DNA of 11,213 nt from Eubacteriaceae bacterium (GTDB taxonomy: Bacteria; Bacillota_A; Clostridia; Eubacteriales; Anaerofustaceae), in the NCBI GenBank assembly GCA_031280495.1, contig JAITGT010000015.1, positions 1 through 11,213 of the forward strand. The letters run 5' to 3'. A program made the position numbers and the translations under genes. The notes beneath the pieces were generated by a model. It ran no database searches, was not told the DNA's origin, and was given only the letters and a program-made list of their open reading frames with translations. This document shows positions 6,795 to 11,213 of the stretch, piece by piece (the first letter of the stretch is position 1; every line of letters starts with the position of its first letter).

Positions 6795-7549
6795 GCAGCT
6801 TCGCCTCCAATCACCGTCATAACTTCCATAATTTTGTCGAAAAACTCTTTGCGGGAGTCTTCGCCACGAATCAACTCGGTAAACAGCCTGCCATCACGGA
6901 TGAATAAAATCCTGTCTGTGTAACTAGCAGAAAACGGGTCATGCGTGACCATAAGGATGGTACTTTGCAGTTCTTTCACCATGGCGCGGAAACTGACCAA
7001 AAGCGCCTGACTGGATTTACTGTCTAACGCGCCGGTAGGCTCGTCCGCAAGCACTAGGGCAGGATTGGTGACGATCGCCCGCGCGGACGCCACACGCTGC
7101 CTCTGCCCGCCAGACATCTGGATGGGGTATTTGTTCAGAACATCCGCAATTCCTAGCTTTTCGGCTATGTCGCTCACTCTGCGCTTTACTTCGCGTGGGT
7201 ATGCTTTCGCGATGGCCAGCGCCAGCGCGATGTTTTCAAAAGCGGTTAGGGTGTCCAGAAGGTTATAGTCCTGAAAGATGAACCCCAGCTTGCGGCAGCG
7301 GAAATCGGCAAGCTGGCCTGATCTCAGCGTTGCGATATCCATGTTTCCAATTTGAATGCTGCCTGATGTAGCGGTGTCAATGGTGGAGACGCAGTTGAGC
7401 AGCGTGGTTTTGCCGCTGCCCGACGCTCCCATCACGCCCACGTATTCGCCTTTGGCAACATCAAAGCTGATGCCATTCAGCGCTTTTGTGACGCTGCCCC
7501 GGCTTCCGTAAAGTTTTTCCAAATCACGAACCTGCAGTATTTTTTGCAT
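6791..7549 (-). CDS. ABC transporter ATPase, BceA-like
   Basis: The 252-residue ATP-binding subunit energises the neighbouring permease. All motifs are present: Walker [10 protein letters not shown] (41-49), Q-loop in IFQDYNL (Gln 93), signature MSGGQRQR (145-152), Walker B LVLADEP (165-171) and the switch His in MVTHDP (203). Length and motifs fit the MacB/LolD/BceA group. I place the start at ATG 7547-7549 and not at ATG 7556-7558, because the ribosome site GAGGAG (7559-7564) touches the upstream ATG but is 9 bases from the downstream one. The start is 24 bp after the TraX gene, and the end overlaps the permease start by 4 bp, so the three genes are probably one transcript. Expected at the inner face of the membrane. 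The exact substrate cannot be read from the sequence. Confidence 0.93.
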   Translation of the reverse strand: MQKILQVRDLEKLYGSRGSVTKALNGISFDVAKGEYVGVMGASGSGKTTLLNCVSTIDTATSGSIQIGNMDIATLRSGQLADFRCRKLGFIFQDYNLLDTLTAFENIALALAIAKAYPREVKRRVSDIAEKLGIADVLNKYPIQMSGGQRQRVASARAIVTNPALVLADEPTGALDSKSSQALLVSFRAMVKELQSTILMVTHDPFSASYTDRILFIRDGRLFTELIRGEDSRKEFFDKIMEVMTVIGGEAA

Positions 7550-7558
7550 TATTGACAT

Positions 7559-7564
7559 CTCCTC
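7559..7564 (-). promoter_or_regulatory. Ribosome binding site of the ATPase gene
   Basis: GAGGAG on the minus strand lies directly against ATG 7558 but 9 bases before ATG 7549. This spacing argues for the second ATG, trimming three residues from the longest frame. Confidence 0.65.
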
Positions 7565-7573
7565 GTATCGAAT

Positions 7574-8395
7574 TTAGCGCTGCAACAGCCATGCGATCAT
7601 GTAGAGCAGCCAGATGTGCGCGGGATAAAACACATAGAAGAAATACTTGCTGCCCCCGCCGCGCTTGCCGTTGTACAGCAGCAGCGGGATAATCGCAAAC
7701 ACCATCATCCACTGAATGCTGCCGCTTCCCATACTCGTAAAGAAATTTAGCATGGATATCGCCGCAAGCGCCGCTATTTGCGCCCAGCGCCATTTGCGCA
7801 GCAGATAAAACGCGATGCCAAGCAGCACGGCGCCGAAGCCGGCCTCTACCGTAAGCAGGTTTGGCACGAGCATGAAAACTATGGTTCCGGCGACGGGAAT
7901 GATCATCAAGAAGAAGCCAACGAAAGCGAAAGCGATAGGCGCCAACAGAAGAAGCGCGCCGCCAACGATCTTCCTAGGATTTTTCTCTCGAATGCCGGAT
8001 TTTAAGTATTCAATGAACAGCAGGTAGAGCGCGACCATAAACAACGTGCCAAAAACGTTATTTATCAGCACTACCTGGTTTTCACGGCCAATCATCGGGA
8101 AGATCCGCTCAATCAGCCAGTTGCCAATGCTCATTATCCAATAGCCAACAAGCAGATGCAGCAGGTAGCGCTTGCGGTTGCGGGTGTAGTAGAATCCCTC
8201 AGCGCACATGAAAAGGAATACCGGCAGGACGGGCCGCCCCAGCATGGTAAACCATTCCGGAGCCTGCGCTGTGAACATCTGGTGCAGATGATCAAACACC
8301 ATGAGCGCAACGGCGATTATTTTAGTCGCATTGCCCGAAAGCCCCTGTTTGAGCTTCCAATTGCCCTCACTCAATTGCCTTGATTTGTTCTCCAT
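7574..8395 (-). CDS. TraX-family integral membrane protein
   Basis: The 273-residue protein is very hydrophobic, with about eight candidate membrane segments. It matches the TraX family: KIIAVALMVFDHLHQMF near residues 26-41 (families have 'KiiAlitMxxDHig'), then GRPVLPVFLFMCAEGFYYTR (53-72; 'GRlafPlFaf..veGf..T') and NRKRYLLHLL. F-plasmid TraX acetylates pilin, but most chromosomal Gram-positive members are uncharacterised, and they share the look of membrane acyltransferases. The start is ATG 8393-8395 with AAAGGAG 9 bases upstream; the frame is open further (to 8491) but that part has no family likeness. It lies 132 bp after the kinase gene and 24 bp before the ATPase gene, all co-directional. 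No conjugation or pilin gene is nearby, so a cell-envelope acylation role linked to peptide resistance is an inference. Family call firm, function open. Confidence 0.87.
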   Translation of the reverse strand: MENKSRQLSEGNWKLKQGLSGNATKIIAVALMVFDHLHQMFTAQAPEWFTMLGRPVLPVFLFMCAEGFYYTRNRKRYLLHLLVGYWIMSIGNWLIERIFPMIGRENQVVLINNVFGTLFMVALYLLFIEYLKSGIREKNPRKIVGGALLLLAPIAFAFVGFFLMIIPVAGTIVFMLVPNLLTVEAGFGAVLLGIAFYLLRKWRWAQIAALAAISMLNFFTSMGSGSIQWMMVFAIIPLLLYNGKRGGGSKYFFYVFYPAHIWLLYMIAWLLQR

Positions 8396-8527
8396 AGAAT
8401 AAATCTCCTTTGGCTTTGATGCTCTCATCTTGCCACTTCCCGGCGCGTCCTGCCATTGATTTAGCTGACAATACCCTAACAAAACCGTCACATTGGGAAC
8501 TGCCGCACTTTTCGGCGCATATTTTGC

Positions 8528-9502
8528 CTACATAAATACTGCATAAGGGTTTGCGGGAAATGTAACGGATGCCTCTGTCCCACCTTCTGAACGCACTGCA
8601 ATGCCAAGACCCATCTTGTCGCAGAGCCGCTTGCACAAATACAGCCCCATTCCGGTGGAGTGGGCGGTTTTGCGGCCATTTTCGCCTGTAAAACCGCGCT
8701 CAAACACACGCTGCAAGTCTTTTTTCGGGATGCCCACGCCATCGTCACTCATGGTGAGCGTGCTGTTTTCAAAGGAAAACGCAATGGTTTTTGCCCCATA
8801 TTTGACGGCGTTGTCTAAAAGCTGCTGCAGAATAAATTCCAGCCACTTGGGATCGGCGTATACCCGCCCTTTGGCGCGGTGCTCTATATCGATTTTATGG
8901 GCAATCAAATATTTCGCGTTTCTCTTGACCACCCTGCCAACCAAGCTTTGCACTTCCAGCTCCTGTATGGCATAATCTCTCTCCACAGATTCGCTTCTAG
9001 CGTAAAACAGCGCCTGATCCACATATTTCTCGATTTTCTCGACTTCCTCCGCAACCCTGCCATACCCGTTGTTTTCGCAGATCAGGCGCACACCGCTGAT
9101 GGGCGTCTTGATTTCATGCACCCATAGTTCCACATATTCCCGGTATTCCCGGTTGGCTTTTTCCAAACGCGCAACCTCGTCATTCATGGAATTATTCGCG
9201 GCTTTCAAAATATCCTGCAAAATAGCCCCCTCGCTGAAAGTCGGAAGCTCCATGACTTCAGAAATCAGCCGCTTTTGCGGGAGCTCTGAAAGCTGGGTGT
9301 GCAAGCGCCTGTAATACGCGCGCTTTCTTGCATATTCGTGCAGCAGGGCAACAGCCCCGCCCATTAGGTAAAGAGCGCTTGCGGAGAGGCTCAGCGAAAC
9401 GGGGCACCCCAGCGCGGTTAAAATTAAGTGGCTGTAACCTGCGGTGATCAGAGCGGTAAATGCAAAAAATGCCTTGTCCTTCAAAAACGACAGGCAGCTC
9501 AC
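8528..9502 (-). CDS. Sensor histidine kinase, BceS-like (intramembrane-sensing)
   Basis: The 324-residue kinase has two membrane segments near residues 9-30 and 38-55 with almost nothing between them outside the cell, the plan of BceS-type intramembrane-sensing kinases. A linker helix (RKRAYYRRLHTQLSEL) follows. The H-box is ELWVHEIKTPISGVR, with phospho-acceptor His 129. The N-box is LLDNAVKYGA (Asn 231), the G1 box DDGVGIP (254-257), an F-box-like VFERGFTGENGR, and the G2 box STGMGLYLCK. It should phosphorylate the response regulator encoded just upstream. The start is GTG 9500-9502, overlapping the regulator's TGA by 4 bp (GTGA), with AGGGG 8 bases upstream. An in-frame ATG at 9628 is inside the regulator gene and is rejected. 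In this family signal input comes from the partner permease; see the permease entry for its missing loop. Confidence 0.92.
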   Translation of the reverse strand: MSCLSFLKDKAFFAFTALITAGYSHLILTALGCPVSLSLSASALYLMGGAVALLHEYARKRAYYRRLHTQLSELPQKRLISEVMELPTFSEGAILQDILKAANNSMNDEVARLEKANREYREYVELWVHEIKTPISGVRLICENNGYGRVAEEVEKIEKYVDQALFYARSESVERDYAIQELEVQSLVGRVVKRNAKYLIAHKIDIEHRAKGRVYADPKWLEFILQQLLDNAVKYGAKTIAFSFENSTLTMSDDGVGIPKKDLQRVFERGFTGENGRKTAHSTGMGLYLCKRLCDKMGLGIAVRSEGGTEASVTFPANPYAVFM

Positions 9503-10164
9503 AGCATGTACCCCTGCCCGCGCTTGGTTTGAATCAGCCCCTCCGCGCCGATCTCCCCCAACTTTTTGCGCAGGCGCCCAATGTTGACTGTCAAAGTGTT
9601 GTCGTCCACAAATTCGTCGGACTGCCACAGCTCTAGCATGATTTGCTCACGCGAGACGATCTTTCCTTGGTTCTTCATCAGCAGCCGCAGAACCCGCAAC
9701 TCATTTTTCGTAAGCTCTAGCGACTGCTTCCCGAGGCTAATAGTGCCGTTGCCCAAATTTAAGGCAATTTCTCCCACGCGGAGGATGTCATCCATTTGGC
9801 CTGCGCTGGCGCGCCGCAGCACATTCTCAATGCGCGCAAGCAAAACCTGTATGTTATACGGTTTACGAACAAAATCGTCTGCGCCTAAGCTCATGCCCAT
9901 CAGTTCGTCTACATCACCGCTCCGGCTGGTCACAATGATAATGGGAATCGCGGAGTTCTTTCGAATTTCGCGGCAAATGTGCAATCCGTCGCAGTAGGGA
10001 AGGTTAATGTCCAGCAAAACAAGGTGTGCCTGCTGCTGAAGAATCCATGCTGCTGCGTTGCTGAAATCGTCTGTGGCTTTGGCTGCATAGCCGTATTTTT
10101 CAAGTAAAATCTCAAGTTCCCTGCGGATGGTTTGATCGTCCTCAACAATTAAGACTGTCTGCAT
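9499..10164 (-). CDS. OmpR/PhoB-type response regulator, BceR-like
   Basis: The 221-residue regulator has a receiver domain (1-115) with acidic pair E8-D9-D10, phospho-acceptor Asp 52 in LVLLDINLPYCDG, T79/S80 and Lys 101 in the VRKPY motif. A linker follows, then an OmpR-type winged-helix DNA-binding domain (about 125-221) with LTKNELRVLRLL, VSREQIMLELW, VDDNTLTVNIGRLRKKL and the C-terminal TKRGQGYML. The start is ATG 10162-10164 with CGGAG 8 bases upstream, overlapping the end of the preceding small HTH gene. The frame stays open to 10467, but those upstream residues are the wrong phase of the HTH gene. It overlaps the kinase gene by 4 bp. Relatives activate BceAB-type transporter genes. 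Because regulator and transporter seem to share a transcript here, positive autoregulation is likely, but no binding site was identified. Confidence 0.95.
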   Translation of the reverse strand: MQTVLIVEDDQTIRRELEILLEKYGYAAKATDDFSNAAAWILQQQAHLVLLDINLPYCDGLHICREIRKNSAIPIIIVTSRSGDVDELMGMSLGADDFVRKPYNIQVLLARIENVLRRASAGQMDDILRVGEIALNLGNGTISLGKQSLELTKNELRVLRLLMKNQGKIVSREQIMLELWQSDEFVDDNTLTVNIGRLRKKLGEIGAEGLIQTKRGQGYML

Positions 10165-10168
10165 AATG

Positions 10169-10345
10169 TCATCTCCGTTCGCTTTTCTTTCTGGCGTCAG
10201 CGGGTTTTGGCACATCTTTGGGAATCGCCCACACTCTGCTGAAACGAACAGCGCCAGGGATTCGCTGTTCTTCACAAAGTTTTTGGACGCGGCGTTCGGA
10301 GACGCTCCATTTTTCGGCAGCTTCTTTTGTTGATACGTAGTCCAT
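10169..10345 (-). CDS. 58-residue helix-turn-helix protein (HTH_17/excisionase-like)
   Basis: A short frame in a different phase from the response regulator encodes MDYVSTKEAAEKWSVSERRV, then QKLCEEQRIPGAVRFSRVWA and IPKDVPKPAD with a basic tail. This is the MerR/excisionase-like winged HTH: 'STKEAAEKWSVSERRVQKLC' forms the two helices and 'IPGAVRFSRVWAIPKD' the wing, with the conserved 'W.IPKD' ending. Such mini-proteins bind DNA on their own and are common as small regulators in Clostridia. The start is ATG 10343-10345, with GGAGG 8 bases upstream. The stop is 4 bp before the response regulator start, whose ribosome site overlaps this gene's last codons, so the two are likely translationally coupled. 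It is the first gene of the operon, directly after the promoter. Its target is unknown; the operon's own promoter is the simplest guess. Confidence 0.88.
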   Translation of the reverse strand: MDYVSTKEAAEKWSVSERRVQKLCEEQRIPGAVRFSRVWAIPKDVPKPADARKKSERR

Positions 10346-10375
10346 GATTGAGCCTCCGTTAATTCGTCTGTGTAA

Positions 10376-10404
10376 AGAATATACGGTTTAACGAATAATG
10401 ACAA
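10376..10404 (-). promoter_or_regulatory. Probable sigma-A promoter of the HTH-regulator-kinase operon
   Basis: On the minus strand TTGTCA (10399-10404) is followed after 17 bases by TATTCT (10376-10381). An overlapping TATATT at 10378-10383 would give a 15-base spacer. The -10 box is about 30 bp upstream of the HTH start codon, giving a short leader. No terminator-like structure or obvious operator repeat is seen within the leader. Confidence 0.5.
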
Positions 10405-10477
10405 GAAGGGCAGGCAGCGATGCGCAATTGTTTTCATTGGTGTTTTTTGAAAAACGTTTATTCTCAATCGCCTTTTT

Positions 10478-10645
10478 TTAGGGGATCTGACAAAGATATT
10501 GACAAAGCCACTTGGGAAGGGGCGGTTTCGCGCTCATTGGCAAGGCACTGAACGAACATCTTGGGCAAGCAGCTTGATGCGCGGCAAACGCTGAGCCGGA
10601 GTGCGTTTCTGCAGGCGGCGCCAGCCTGTCTTTTCGTAACCGCAT
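10478..10645 (-). CDS. Possible 55-residue protein, unrecognised
   Basis: The only reason to list this frame is its start: ATG at 10643-10645 is preceded, 8 bases away, by an AGGAGG-type site on the minus strand. The product (MRLRKDRLAPPAE...) has one CPRC motif and no family I recognise. It is 132 bp upstream of the HTH gene on the same strand, outside the proposed promoter. The composition looks like chance translation of GC-rich DNA, so it may not be real. Confidence 0.15.
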   Translation of the reverse strand: MRLRKDRLAPPAETHSGSAFAAHQAACPRCSFSALPMSAKPPLPKWLCQYLCQIP

Positions 10646-10880
10646 GGCGAGGGCCTCCTTCCTCTGCAAAATTATGCCAACAGTGCCCTTCTGCTGGGTG
10701 GGAGATTCATGGGGGCGAAGCGGCATGAACGAACTCAGAGCAAGTGACTGGCTGCCTTGATGGCAGCGCGGCAATGCCACAGGCGAGTCAGGCGGCTTTG
10801 CGCGTCAGGACTGAAAGCGGCTGCGGGCGCAGGGCGCGCTCGCCTTGAAAAATGCGCTCTGGCCAAAGTCTGCGCAGCGC

Positions 10881-10913
10881 CCCTCTCCATCTTCTCTAAG
10901 CGGGAGGAGAGGG
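10881..10913. repeat. 8-bp inverted repeat with 17-base loop
   Basis: CCCTCTCC (10881-10888) and GGAGAGGG (10906-10913) are exact reverse complements. No T-run follows on the plus strand (AAGCTTTATGG), and the minus side is GC-rich, so an intrinsic terminator is unlikely. Confidence 0.5.
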
Positions 10914-11081
10914 AAGCTTTATGGCTTTAGCAAGCATTGATTGCGTGCCATCTGCCAATATGCAGAATAAGGATGTTCATCCATGGCATTGCCTGCGTCA
11001 TGGCGCCAGCGCTGCATCAGCGAAGACACAGCATGGCTGTCTCACAGGGTTTAGTAAGCGATTGGCTGCGCCGCGCAAATA

Positions 11082-11093
11082 AGGGGGCCCCCT
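11082..11093. repeat. 12-bp perfect palindrome
   Basis: AGGGGGCCCCCT is its own reverse complement. It is isolated in the gene-free right end. It may be chance in GC-rich DNA. Confidence 0.4.
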
Positions 11094-11213
11094 GGCGATG
11101 CATTCGCAAAACAGCTGACGCCAGGCTACACTTGTGTTGGCCGAATCATTAAGCAGCATGAAGTGGCTGGAGCCTCAGCGCCCTAGGTCCAGCGCACGGG
11201 CACTGTGCAGCCG

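Larger units (their letters stand above)
10646..11213. other. About 570 bp with no recognised gene
   Basis: Frames here (for example plus 10937-11152) lack ribosome sites and recognisable motifs. Two structures stand out and are listed separately: an inverted repeat at 10881-10913 and a palindrome at 11082-11093. I see no tRNA or other RNA gene. Confidence 0.4.

Overview
The window looks like a chromosomal accessory region from a Gram-positive, probably spore-forming member of the Clostridia (Bacillota). The grounds are a Bce-type two-component/ABC module with Shine-Dalgarno sites, a collagen-like protein with a BclA-type C-terminal domain, and several decayed transposons. The assignment rests on gene content and is an inference. 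All genes that look intact are on the minus strand. The plus-strand coding remnants at the left belong to insertion sequences.

Left part (1-2000), a graveyard of mobile elements. The 3' end of an IS5-type element (1-264) interrupts an IS30-family transposase gene, whose 3' two thirds remain (265-725). A 17-bp perfect hairpin (748-785) follows. Next comes a small relic of an AraC-type regulator with the start of a GyrI-like domain (minus strand, 868-1131). It abuts an IS630-family transposase relic (plus, 1136-1978) that is broken by frameshifts and has lost its second catalytic aspartate region.

Middle (2000-5420). A 329-residue collagen-like protein (2443-3432, minus) carries 52 uninterrupted Gly-X-Y triplets and a BclA-like C-terminal domain. 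It is followed on the map by about 800 bp in which I recognise no gene. Then comes a heavily decayed TnpB gene (4229-5091, minus) that I could recognise only by joining pieces from different reading frames.

Right part (5418-10404), one minus-strand operon. The order of transcription is: promoter, 58-residue helix-turn-helix protein (10169-10345), OmpR-type response regulator, BceS-type histidine kinase, TraX-family membrane protein, BceA-type ATPase, FtsX-type permease. The genes overlap or lie 4 to 132 bp apart. This resembles the BceRS-BceAB antimicrobial-peptide sensing and detoxification modules, with two departures: a TraX protein sits between the kinase and the transporter, and the permease lacks the large extracellular loop between membrane segments 7 and 8 that normally does the sensing. 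The last 750 bp hold no gene I can support, apart from one weak 55-codon ORF and some inverted repeats.
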